From Vibrio sp. SS-MA-C1-2 (GTDB lineage: Bacteria; Pseudomonadota; Gammaproteobacteria; Enterobacterales; Vibrionaceae): DNA of 64,000 nt. The stretch lies in the NCBI RefSeq assembly GCF_021513135.1, contig NZ_CP090981.1, positions 1,054,001 through 1,118,000 of the forward strand. Reading direction: 5' to 3'. Shown here piece by piece: positions 38,838-46,438 of this stretch. Every line of letters starts with the position of its first letter. Position 1 is the stretch's first letter. A model generated the notes under the pieces. The model did not search any database, was not told the origin of the DNA, and saw only the letters and a list, made by a program, of their open reading frames with translations. Made by a program: the position numbers and the translations under genes.

Positions 38838-39944
38838 ATGAGTCCTGAATTTATCGAAATGGCTAAAAATGCAGCCAATATGTTTGCATTCTTAGCAACT
38901 GAATTAATTATCCTATTCTTGGGTATTAGTTATTTAGTGGGTATCCTACAAGAATTTATTACCCCAGAAAAAGTGCAATCAATTTTAAGCTCAAGAAAAG
39001 GCAAAGGCTATATCATTGCTGCCCTTCTTGGTGCGATTACCCCTTTTTGCTCATGTTCAACCATTCCATTCTTAAAAGGGTTATTACGTGCAAGAGCGGG
39101 TTTTGGCCCAATGATGGTCTTCTTGTTCTCAAGTCCACTACTTAACCCAATTATTATCGGTCTATTTGTGGTGACATTTGGCTGGAAAGTTGCGGTATTT
39201 TACTTTGCTATCGCCCTGATTGTGTCAGTAACTGCAGGCTATGTGCTAGAAAAATTAGGTTTTGAGCGTTATGTACGCAAAGAGGCTTATGATTCTTCAA
39301 TTGCTGAGCCAAGCTGTTGTGATAGCACGCCAGCTAAAAAAGCAGAACCTGTCGCTGAAACAAGCTGTTGCGCACCAAGCAAGCCAGAGCCAGTAGCGGC
39401 AACGAGCTGTTGTGCACCAAGTAAGCCAGAGCCAGTAGCAGCAACAAGCTGTTGTGGAACCAGTGAACCAGCCCCTGTTGAAACCAGTTGTTGTGGCGAT
39501 ACTCCAGCAGCGGCTTCAGAAGCAAAACCTGTTGGTCGTTGGTTACGCATTTGGCAAGGTACTTGGAGTGACTTTAAACAGGTACTTCCTTATTTGTTAA
39601 TTGGTATCTTACTAGGTTCATTTATTTATGGCTTTATTCCAACTGATTTGATTGCTAAATATGCTGGTGAAGGTAATTGGTATGCAATTCCAGTGGCAGC
39701 GATTATCGGTATCCCACTTTATATTCGTGCTGAAGCAGTGATTCCATTAAGTGCAGCTTTAGTGCAAAAAGGGATGGCATTAGGTTCAGTTATGGCGTTG
39801 ATTATTGGTAGTGCCGGAGCAAGTTTGACGGAAGTTATCTTGCTGAAGTCTATCTTTAAAAACCAGATGATAGCAGCATTCTTATTTGTCATTATTTCTA
39901 TGGCAATTGGTGCAGGTTACCTTTACACGTTCATCTTTGGATAA
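38838..39944 (+). CDS. SO_0444-family Cu/Zn efflux permease (ArsP-like)
   Basis: 368-residue inner-membrane permease of the DUF318/ArsP superfamily. N-terminal membrane half (about 10-150) has the family TPFCSCSTIPFLKGLL motif, and the C-terminal membrane half covers about 245-368. Between them is a cytoplasmic loop (about 155-225) with five Cys-Cys pairs, most in a repeated TSCCAPSKPEPVAA unit, probably a metal-binding region. This layout matches SO_0444-type exporters described for Cu/Zn. It stands alone, with its own promoter and terminator. No ArsR or MerR gene is adjacent. Confidence 0.85.
   Translation: MSPEFIEMAKNAANMFAFLATELIILFLGISYLVGILQEFITPEKVQSILSSRKGKGYIIAALLGAITPFCSCSTIPFLKGLLRARAGFGPMMVFLFSSPLLNPIIIGLFVVTFGWKVAVFYFAIALIVSVTAGYVLEKLGFERYVRKEAYDSSIAEPSCCDSTPAKKAEPVAETSCCAPSKPEPVAATSCCAPSKPEPVAATSCCGTSEPAPVETSCCGDTPAAASEAKPVGRWLRIWQGTWSDFKQVLPYLLIGILLGSFIYGFIPTDLIAKYAGEGNWYAIPVAAIIGIPLYIRAEAVIPLSAALVQKGMALGSVMALIIGSAGASLTEVILLKSIFKNQMIAAFLFVIISMAIGAGYLYTFIFG
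39311..39500 (+). repeat. In-frame 42-bp repeat encoding Cys-Cys units
   Basis: Two near-identical 42-base units (39363-39404 and 39405-39446) plus shorter diverged units on both sides inside the exporter gene. Each encodes 14 residues with one CC pair. Copy number may vary by recombination without breaking the frame. Confidence 0.85.
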
Positions 39945-40010
39945 AAATAATTTATTTCAATTATTCAGGGTATAACTAGTTAATTAATCAGTGAGTTATT
40001 TGCAATGCTA

Positions 40011-40078
40011 ATAATAGCCATGGTCTCAATTGAAAGTGAATTATCACTTTTAGTTCGAGAGTATGGCTATTTTTTTAT
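40011..40078 (+). terminator. Terminator after the Cu/Zn exporter
   Basis: Long hairpin: outer AATAGCCAT/ATGGCTATT, inner AAAGTG/CACTTT, then seven T. Confidence 0.8.
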
Positions 40079-40442
40079 ATTTTAGAGATAAGTCGACTAA
40101 TCTAAATAGAAAGGACAATATAGTAAGACTTCTTTAAGTAAAGTAATGTAGTATGCGTGGCAAAGTAAGATCAACATACCTTGGTACTTGTAGCTGCTTC
40201 ATGCTGAACCTGTTCAACTCTCAGTTTCGGTCGTTCCAAGTCATTTGTGTATAGAAGACGAAAACCATTGGAATGGTTGATTATCTATTTAGTGTCCGTG
40301 AAAAATAGGCAGATAAATATAGATTTATCGTCATTGTGAGACATAGAGCTTTAGGCTTTATGATTAGGGAATCACTCCATCTTTCTTGATTTTTATTGTC
40401 ATTTGACAAACTCCTTTTTATACACAGTTTAAGGTCGAATTA
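40079..40442. other. Exporter-yhgN intergenic region
   Basis: 364 bases without a gene. A stretch at about 40177-40256 (CATACCTTGGTACTTGTAGC at one end, GTGTATAG at the other) faintly resembles a degenerate ERIC-like element, but the core is unrecognisable. No clear promoter for yhgN was found. Confidence 0.3.
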
Positions 40443-41048
40443 ATGGATATTTTATCTGCTGCCGTTACACTTTTCTTGATTATGGATCCAATGGGTAATT
40501 TACCTATTTTTTCCTCTGTTCTAAGGCATCTACCCAAAAAACGTCGCCGTATTGTATTGATACGAGAGCTGTTGATTGCATTAGTGATCATGCTTGTATT
40601 TCTATATGGAGGCGAAGCAATATTATCTTTCTTAGGCCTCCAACAGGAAGCGATACTTCTATCTGGTGCCATTATACTGTTTATCATTTCGCTAAAAATG
40701 ATTTTCCCTTCTGGTGACTCTGAGGGAGGTGGTTTTGGTGGTGCGGCAGGTGAAGAACCATTAATTGTGCCATTAGCAATGCCTATGCTTGCTGGCCCAT
40801 CTATTATTGCAACCCTTATTTTATTTGCTCACCAAGATACGACTAGAATGGGGGATTGGACGATTGCCGTTGTTCTAGCTTGGGGAGCTTCAGCTGTCAT
40901 TCTTTCTCTAGGTGAGTTCTTTGAAAAGCTTGTCGGGGAAAAAGGTTTAACGGCTTTAGAACGTTTAATGGGAATGGTGCTACTTATGATCTCTATTCAA
41001 ATGTTCCTGAATGCGATTGAGAGTTATATTAAATATCTTGCGTTATAG
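40443..41048 (+). CDS. yhgN: MarC-family membrane protein YhgN
   Basis: 201-residue inner-membrane protein with six predicted helices (about 5-25, 40-62, 68-88, 108-128, 138-160, 172-195). The N-terminal FLIMDPMGNLPIFSSVLRHL and central PLAMPMLAGPSIIATLILFA segments are typical of MarC/UPF0056 proteins and closest to YhgN. Annotated in databases as NAAT-family, but transport activity is poorly established. It stands alone between terminators. Confidence 0.88.
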   Translation: MDILSAAVTLFLIMDPMGNLPIFSSVLRHLPKKRRRIVLIRELLIALVIMLVFLYGGEAILSFLGLQQEAILLSGAIILFIISLKMIFPSGDSEGGGFGGAAGEEPLIVPLAMPMLAGPSIIATLILFAHQDTTRMGDWTIAVVLAWGASAVILSLGEFFEKLVGEKGLTALERLMGMVLLMISIQMFLNAIESYIKYLAL

Positions 41049-41084
41049 GTGAACTCTTTTGCTTATTGTTTTTGAATATCGATA

Positions 41085-41156
41085 ACGAAAGTAATTGGAG
41101 TGGCTAATTGGCAAATAAATGAAGCCAATAACCTAGCAACTTCAAGTAAGAGGGTT
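41085..41156 (+). repeat. ERIC-like repeat, short and degenerate
   Basis: About 72 bases: GAAAGTAATTGGAGTGGCTA at the left and AATAACCTAGCAACTTCAAG at the right; both ends are eroded. It lies after yhgN. Confidence 0.6.
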
Positions 41157-41210
41157 CAAGTTTTAAAGTTTAGATTGGCTTATAAATAAACAATAAATAG
41201 ACTAATCAAT

Positions 41211-41244
41211 AATGACTGCCATTTTTCTGGTGGTCATTTTTTTA
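41211..41244 (+). terminator. Terminator after yhgN
   Basis: Stem AATGACTGCCA/TGGTGGTCATT with G:T pairs, then seven T. Confidence 0.65.
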
Positions 41245-41311
41245 TTTACCTTACCGATAGATATCAAAATTTATCCTAATTAGTCTAAGCAGAATAAGAT
41301 TAATTTTTCTT

Positions 41312-41328
41312 GATGTTTATTTTACATC
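41312..41328 (+). promoter_or_regulatory. NorR-like site 1 upstream of hcp
   Basis: GATGTTTATTTTACATC, an inverted repeat GATGT-N7-ACATC containing the GT-N7-AC core known for NorR enhancer sites. It is about 300 bases before the -24/-12 promoter. Confidence 0.5.
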
Positions 41329-41478
41329 ATTAGATGGATATTTTAGAGCGCAGAGTCATTGCTAAAACAGTCTCAAACATAGATATTGCTAAAACCAATT
41401 CACTTCAATTTGATCTCGATCATTTTTACTTCCCTTTTTTATCATTAAAAAATACACCATTTTTGCGAATAAATTTAC

Positions 41479-41495
41479 GATGTCTTTTTTACATC
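41479..41495 (+). promoter_or_regulatory. NorR-like site 2 upstream of hcp
   Basis: GATGTCTTTTTTACATC, the same inverted repeat as site 1. Confidence 0.6.
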
Positions 41496-41511
41496 GCCTG
41501 GGTTTTTTGTT

Positions 41512-41528
41512 GTTGTCATATATACATC
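41512..41528 (+). promoter_or_regulatory. NorR-like site 3 upstream of hcp
   Basis: GTTGTCATATATACATC, one mismatch from GATGT-N7-ACATC. It is 33 bases (three helical turns) from site 2 and about 105 bases before the -12 element, a normal distance for an enhancer-binding protein. Confidence 0.55.
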
Positions 41529-41612
41529 AATTTAGGCCTTTATAAAGTGGATTAAAGTTATTTTGATTTATTTAGTGTTTTAAATTAGTGGCTTATCATT
41601 GATTGTTTAAAA

Positions 41613-41630
41613 TTGGCATAAAAAGTGCTT
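41613..41630 (+). promoter_or_regulatory. Sigma-54 (-24/-12) promoter of hcp
   Basis: TTGGCATAAAAAGTGCTT: the GG and GC dinucleotides are separated by exactly 10 bases, as required for RpoN promoters. The expected start site is near 41641, giving a leader of about 58 bases before the hcp ATG. Confidence 0.7.
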
Positions 41631-41698
41631 GTATATGATCATGGTTGATTGTTAGTCTAAATGGGCTGACCAATAATGATTTTAACGGAGTCTATCTA

Positions 41699-43357
41699 AT
41701 GTTTTGTATTCAATGTGAACAAACTGCTGAAACACCAACAGCTAAAGGCTGTACTTTCGCTCAAGGCCTATGTGGTAAAACTGCTGACGTATCTGATTTA
41801 CAAGATGTGCTAGTTTATAACCTTCAGGGTGTCTCTTTTTGGGCTGAACTTGCTCGCACATACAATATCGTTGATAGTGAAATTGATGCATGGGCTCCTC
41901 GCGCATTCTTCTCAACACTAACCAATGTTAACTTTGTTCCTGAGCGCATCACTGAGTACACTCAAACGGCTGAAGTTTATAAGAACAAGCTAAAAGACCA
42001 AGTGATTGAAGCGGCTTTAGCGGCAGGTGATGAACTACCTAAACTTTCTCCTGCAGCAGCATTTGTTTTACCAGAAACAGCAGAAGAGTTATTAGAAATT
42101 GCACCTTCTGTTGCGGTAAATCGTGGTCACGAAGAGTTACATGAAGATATTATTGGTCTACGTCTATTATGCCTATACGGTCTTAAAGGCGCAGCGGCAT
42201 ACATGGAACATGCCCACGTTCTTGGTCAAACTGATGAGAATGTTTATGCTGAATACCACCAAATTATGGCATGGTTAGGTACTGATCCTACCGATGCTAA
42301 TGCACTACTTGAAACATCAATGAAAATTGGTCTGTTAAACTACCGTATCATGGAAATGCTTGATCACGGTGAGACAGCGACATTTGGTCACCCTGAACCA
42401 ACTCAAGTCAACGTTAAGACTACTGCGGGTAAATGTATCCTAGTGTCTGGACACGATCTTCACGATTTAGAGAAGATTCTTCAGCAGACTGAAGGTAAAG
42501 GCATCAATGTTTATACTAATGGTGAAATGCTTCCAGCACACAGCTACCCAGAACTTAAAAAATACCCGCACCTTGTAGGTAACTACGGTAGTGCTTGGCA
42601 GAATCAGCAAGAAGAGTTTGCTAAATTTCCTGGTGCAATCGTGATGACATCTAATTGTCTGATTAACCCAGAAGTTGGTGCTTATGCTGACCGTATCTTT
42701 ACGCGTAGCATCGTAGGTTGGCCGGGTGTTGTTCACATTGAAGGTGATGACTTCAGCCAAGTTATCGAATGTGCACAAGCTCAAGCTGGTTTTGCACACA
42801 CAGAGATTGAACACTTCATCACCGTTGGCTTTGGTCGAAACGCACTAATGGCAGCTGCTCCAGCCGTTGTTGAAGAAGTGAAAGCAGGTAACATCAAAAA
42901 CTTCTTCCTAATCGGTGGTTGTGACGGAGATAAAGCAGAGCGTAACTACTTCACTGACTTAGCGGTGAATGTACCTGAAGATAGCGTTGTATTAACACTG
43001 GCTTGTGGTAAGTTCCGCTTCAATAAGAAAGATTTTGGCGATATCAACGGTATCCCTCGTCTACTTGATATCGGTCAGTGTAATGACACTTACTCTGCTA
43101 TTCAGTTAGTTCTTGCTCTTGCAGAAGCTTTTGAGTGTGACATTAACGATTTACCATTAAACATTGTTCTTTCTTGGTTTGAACAGAAAGCAATCGTTGT
43201 ATTATTAACGCTATTAGCACTGGGTGTTAAAGGAATTCGTACTGGACCAACAGCGCCAGCATTCCTAACTGATAATTTAATGCAAGCACTTCAAGATAAC
43301 TTCGGTCTACGTGGTATTACTGATGTAGATACAGATCTTGCTGAAATGCTAGGCTAA
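41699..43357 (+). CDS. hcp: Hydroxylamine reductase (hybrid cluster protein)
   Basis: Fe-S-O hybrid-cluster enzyme involved in nitrosative stress (NO and hydroxylamine reduction, protein S-nitrosylation). 552 residues. The N-terminal cysteines C3, C6, C18 and C25 give CX2CX11CX6C, the [2Fe-2S] class found in E. coli. Hybrid-cluster ligands are visible in [11 protein letters not shown] (about 140), [10 protein letters not shown]-like [10 protein letters not shown] (about 256), TSNCLINP (about 318), [13 protein letters not shown] (about 407) and [10 protein letters not shown] (about 435). ATG 41699 has ACGGAG upstream; the frame opens earlier (41645) inside the leader. Paired with hcr. Confidence 0.97.
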   Translation: MFCIQCEQTAETPTAKGCTFAQGLCGKTADVSDLQDVLVYNLQGVSFWAELARTYNIVDSEIDAWAPRAFFSTLTNVNFVPERITEYTQTAEVYKNKLKDQVIEAALAAGDELPKLSPAAAFVLPETAEELLEIAPSVAVNRGHEELHEDIIGLRLLCLYGLKGAAAYMEHAHVLGQTDENVYAEYHQIMAWLGTDPTDANALLETSMKIGLLNYRIMEMLDHGETATFGHPEPTQVNVKTTAGKCILVSGHDLHDLEKILQQTEGKGINVYTNGEMLPAHSYPELKKYPHLVGNYGSAWQNQQEEFAKFPGAIVMTSNCLINPEVGAYADRIFTRSIVGWPGVVHIEGDDFSQVIECAQAQAGFAHTEIEHFITVGFGRNALMAAAPAVVEEVKAGNIKNFFLIGGCDGDKAERNYFTDLAVNVPEDSVVLTLACGKFRFNKKDFGDINGIPRLLDIGQCNDTYSAIQLVLALAEAFECDINDLPLNIVLSWFEQKAIVVLLTLLALGVKGIRTGPTAPAFLTDNLMQALQDNFGLRGITDVDTDLAEMLG

Positions 43358-43361
43358 TCGA

Positions 43362-43443
43362 TATACCTAAAATAATTGGAGTTGCTAGTAGGTAGCAAGC
43401 GAGTGCAACCAACAACCTAGTAACTTCAAGTAAGGTGGGTATA
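43362..43443 (+). repeat. ERIC-like repeat, short form
   Basis: 82-base internally deleted copy (TATACCTAAAATAATTGGAG ... GGTGGGTATA) starting 4 bases after the hcp stop, in the hcp-hcr spacer. Confidence 0.85.
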
Positions 43444-43466
43444 AGTCATTATTTAGTTAATATATC

Positions 43467-43530
43467 ACCGTTGTCACAATGTATACCCAAGTAAGAAGGG
43501 GATAAATCATTAAGTGACAGCGGTTTTTTC
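43467..43530 (+). terminator. Possible attenuating terminator between hcp and hcr
   Basis: ACCGTTGTCAC pairs with GTGACAGCGGT (one bulge/mismatch) over a 36-base loop, followed by six T and CTTTTT. It would lower hcr relative to hcp, or hcr has a separate promoter. Confidence 0.5.
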
Positions 43531-43585
43531 TTTTTAGTTTCTGTTCTCGGTATTTTTCAGTATCGAACGTTATAGGTACTTTTTC

Positions 43586-44845
43586 ATGTCATCATCAAAA
43601 CCGACTCAATCTCCTTTTTCAAAGCCTAGTTTATCGCCATTGAAACTTTCTACTGGCGGTTTAGGTGGAAAATCATCGCTTGGTGGATCACCATTAGGTG
43701 GACTAACGTTAGGTGGTAAAAAAACCAGTGAGAGTAACGATTCTGGCAATAGTCCGAAAAAAGGCAAGTTCCAATTTGCCAAATCAACGGTTGCACCAAT
43801 CTGGTCACCTGAAAAAGCCCCTTTAGTATTAAAACAGCGAAATGATGAGACGCATGACTCTGTTAGCTTTATCTTTGAAACAAAAGAGGGGCACAGTTTT
43901 AACTTCAAAGCGGGGCAATTTGTTACTATCTCCGTTGAAATTGAAGGTAAAACACATTATCGCGCTTACTCGATTAGCTCTGCGCCAAAAACCAAACAAC
44001 TTCAGTTAATGATCAAACGTGTTGAAGATGGAGTCGTCTCTAATTGGATGATCGACCATTTAGCCATTGATGATCAAATTACGGTATTTAACGTCGCAGG
44101 GCAATTTAACTTAAGCGATAACACCCACAAAGAGAAGTTATTATTAGTGAGTGCAGGTTGTGGCATCACACCGGTCTTATCGATGGCCAAAGCACTGTTA
44201 ACGGCAAAAGTGAAATCACCAGAGTTAGATATTACTTTCCTTCATTGTGCTCGCGATAAAGATAATATTATCTTCCATAAAGAGCTTTTAGCGTTAAGTG
44301 AGCAATACCCTCAGTTCCATGTTGCACTCGTTCTGCGCGATATCGCTGATCCTGATAATCAAGTTCAATTGCCAGTTACTCAAGGGCGAATTAATCGCGA
44401 GAAAATGGCAGTAATCTGCCCAGATCTTGCTGATCGTTCTCTGCTCCTTTGTGGACCTGTTGAGTTTATGGAGAACATTAAAACGATGGCAGATGAACAA
44501 GGTTTATCGGCTAATCACTTTTTTCATGAAAGCTTTACCCCTGCAGCTGAAGAGCTGGAGAGTGATGAAAAAGTCACAATGACCGTTAATGGTTACGATC
44601 TTGCAGAAGAAGTCGGTGAAAATAGTCTATTACTGGATGATCTTGAAAAACATGGTTTACCGATTATTGGTGCATGTCGTACTGGTGTTTGTGGCTCTTG
44701 TAAATGTAAAGTGACCAAAGGTAAAGTGACCTCAACGAGCACTGAAACATTAACGGAAGAAGAGATTGCTGGTGGTTATGTACTTGCTTGTTCTAGTCGA
44801 GTGAAAAGCGATGTGACGGTGGAGTTGGAAGACTCTGCGAGTTAA
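43586..44845 (+). CDS. hcr: NADH oxidoreductase Hcr (hybrid cluster protein reductase)
   Basis: Flavin and [2Fe-2S] reductase that passes electrons from NADH to Hcp. 419 residues, about 95 longer than E. coli Hcr (322). The extra part is N-terminal, low-complexity Ser/Gly/Pro/Lys (about 1-65, with repeated GGL/LGG). Then an FAD domain (YRAYSISSAP about 129), an NAD domain (LLLVSAGCGITPVLSM about 188) and a C-terminal plant-type ferredoxin domain with GACRTGVCGSCKC (about 368) and a fourth Cys in LACSSRV. Downstream of hcp, as in enterobacteria. Confidence 0.93.
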   Translation: MSSSKPTQSPFSKPSLSPLKLSTGGLGGKSSLGGSPLGGLTLGGKKTSESNDSGNSPKKGKFQFAKSTVAPIWSPEKAPLVLKQRNDETHDSVSFIFETKEGHSFNFKAGQFVTISVEIEGKTHYRAYSISSAPKTKQLQLMIKRVEDGVVSNWMIDHLAIDDQITVFNVAGQFNLSDNTHKEKLLLVSAGCGITPVLSMAKALLTAKVKSPELDITFLHCARDKDNIIFHKELLALSEQYPQFHVALVLRDIADPDNQVQLPVTQGRINREKMAVICPDLADRSLLLCGPVEFMENIKTMADEQGLSANHFFHESFTPAAEELESDEKVTMTVNGYDLAEEVGENSLLLDDLEKHGLPIIGACRTGVCGSCKCKVTKGKVTSTSTETLTEEEIAGGYVLACSSRVKSDVTVELEDSAS

Positions 44846-44940
44846 CTTTTATTTTTAATATAAATATAAATATAAATAGAAATATCAATATCAGACAGCA
44901 GGGTGGTTTTTCTTCTCTGCTGTTTTTGTTTATTCCTTTT

Positions 44941-44980
44941 ACTTGCCGCCTACTCGCAACTCCAATTCCTTTCGGTATAG
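44941..44980 (-). repeat. ERIC-like half element
   Basis: Only one arm (ACTTGCCGCCTACTCGCAAC through CGGTATAG) is present between hcr and the helicase gene. Confidence 0.6.
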
Positions 44981-45086
44981 AAGAGATTGTCTTATATAAA
45001 CAATAATTCATGCTAGAATAGCGCCACTTCTATCCTGTTATTGGCTGTCGCCTTAACGATAATTGACCTATTTAAAGAGATTTTAG

Positions 45087-46298
45087 ATGCCATTTAGCCA
45101 CTTAGGATTAAGCGATCCGATTTTAAAAGCGATTGCTGACTCAGACTATAAAAAGCCAACCACCATTCAAAACAAAGCGATTCCTGAGATTTTAAAGGGG
45201 AATAACTTATTGGCAGCGGCGCAAACCGGAACCGGAAAAACCGCGAGCTTTGTTTTACCTTTGCTAGAGAAGTTTAGTGATGGTAAAAAAGTGCGAGCAA
45301 AACGAGTTCGCGCATTGATCTTAGCGCCAACCCGTGAACTTGTGGTGCAGGTAGAAAAGAACATTGCCCAATATAGCCGTTATTTAGATATTACCTCTCT
45401 CGCGATGTATGGTGGCGTTGAGTATCAAGCTCAGAAGCAACGTTTGATTGATGGGGTGGATATTCTGGTTGCGACACCGGGACGTCTGTTAGATATGTAT
45501 GGTCAACGTGCAATGCATTTTGATGAACTTGAAGTTTTGGTATTAGATGAAGCTGACCGTATGTTGGATATGGGCTTTATCGAAGATATTAACAAGATCA
45601 TTGCTCGCCTACCTGATCAACGTCAAGATTTGCTCTTTTCAGCAACGTTATCGACTCGTGTCAGAGATCTTGCTAAAACGGCAATTGAGAATCCGGTAGA
45701 AATCTCAATTGCAGCCAATGCCGCATCTAAATCTGAAATTGATCAATGGCTAGTTGGTGTCGACAAAGATCAGAAATCGGCACTATTAAGTCATCTCATT
45801 ACAGACGGTGAATGGCAACAAGCGTTGATTTTCATTGAGACTAAACATGGTGCAGCTAAGTTGGTGACTCAATTAGAGAAACGTGGCATTAAAGCGGAAT
45901 CATTCCATAGTGGACGTAGCCAAGCAATTCGTTCTCAACTGATGGAAGATTTTAAATCAGGAAAACTTCAATTTTTAGTGGCAACAGGTGTTGCTGCTCG
46001 TGGTATTGATATTGAAAACCTAGTTCGTGTCGTTAATTACGATCTGCCATATCCTGCTGATGAGTATGTTCACCGTATTGGTCGTACAGGTCGTGCAGGG
46101 GCAAAAGGGGAGGCAATCTCTTTGGTATCTAGAGATAACTTTAAAAACCTTTGTATGATAGAAAGCCGCTTAGGGCATTTAATTAAGCGTCGTGAAATTG
46201 AAGGTTTTGAACCGCGTAAAGAGCTACCAATCTCGATCTTGAATTATCATAAAAGCAAAGAAAAGCGTTCAAATCAGAAGCCAAAACAAGAGAAATAA
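45087..46298 (+). CDS. DEAD-box RNA helicase, RhlE-like
   Basis: 403-residue ATP-dependent RNA helicase. All superfamily 2 motifs are present: Q motif KKPTTIQNKAIP, motif I AAQTGTGKT (about 43-51), Ia APTRELVVQ, Ib TPGRLLDM, II DEAD (about 153), III SAT, V ARGID (about 306), VI HRIGRTGRAG (about 331). The C-terminal tail is short and basic (SKEKRSNQKPKQEK). The overall pattern is nearest RhlE, but the ortholog is uncertain, so no symbol is given. Probably acts in cold-related RNA or ribosome remodelling. Convergent with the cbb3 operon. Confidence 0.9.
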   Translation: MPFSHLGLSDPILKAIADSDYKKPTTIQNKAIPEILKGNNLLAAAQTGTGKTASFVLPLLEKFSDGKKVRAKRVRALILAPTRELVVQVEKNIAQYSRYLDITSLAMYGGVEYQAQKQRLIDGVDILVATPGRLLDMYGQRAMHFDELEVLVLDEADRMLDMGFIEDINKIIARLPDQRQDLLFSATLSTRVRDLAKTAIENPVEISIAANAASKSEIDQWLVGVDKDQKSALLSHLITDGEWQQALIFIETKHGAAKLVTQLEKRGIKAESFHSGRSQAIRSQLMEDFKSGKLQFLVATGVAARGIDIENLVRVVNYDLPYPADEYVHRIGRTGRAGAKGEAISLVSRDNFKNLCMIESRLGHLIKRREIEGFEPRKELPISILNYHKSKEKRSNQKPKQEK

Positions 46299-46351
46299 TG
46301 AAACTTTTTGTTTGAATTTTAATTGGCTTGAGAAAGTAAAGTTATGCAAAT

Positions 46352-46394
46352 AAAAAATGCCACCTAATGATTAGTCATTGAGGTGGCATTTTTA
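46352..46394. terminator. Bidirectional terminator between the helicase and ccoP-like genes
   Basis: AAAAAATGCCACCT/AGGTGGCATTTTT with a 15-base loop between convergent genes. Confidence 0.9.
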
Positions 46395-46438
46395 TTGGAA
46401 TTATCGAATGAATTAATTGATATAATTAATTGATATAA

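Noticed and set aside
39287-39550. 87-codon antisense frame with repeated peptide
   Set aside because: Shadow of the Cys-Cys repeat in the exporter gene.
40177-40256. Possible extra ERIC-like copy before yhgN
   Set aside because: Only the outer few bases agree; the core shows no convincing match.
41334-41555. 73-codon plus-strand frame before hcp
   Set aside because: It lies across the three inverted repeats of the hcp control region, has no ribosome binding site and resembles nothing.
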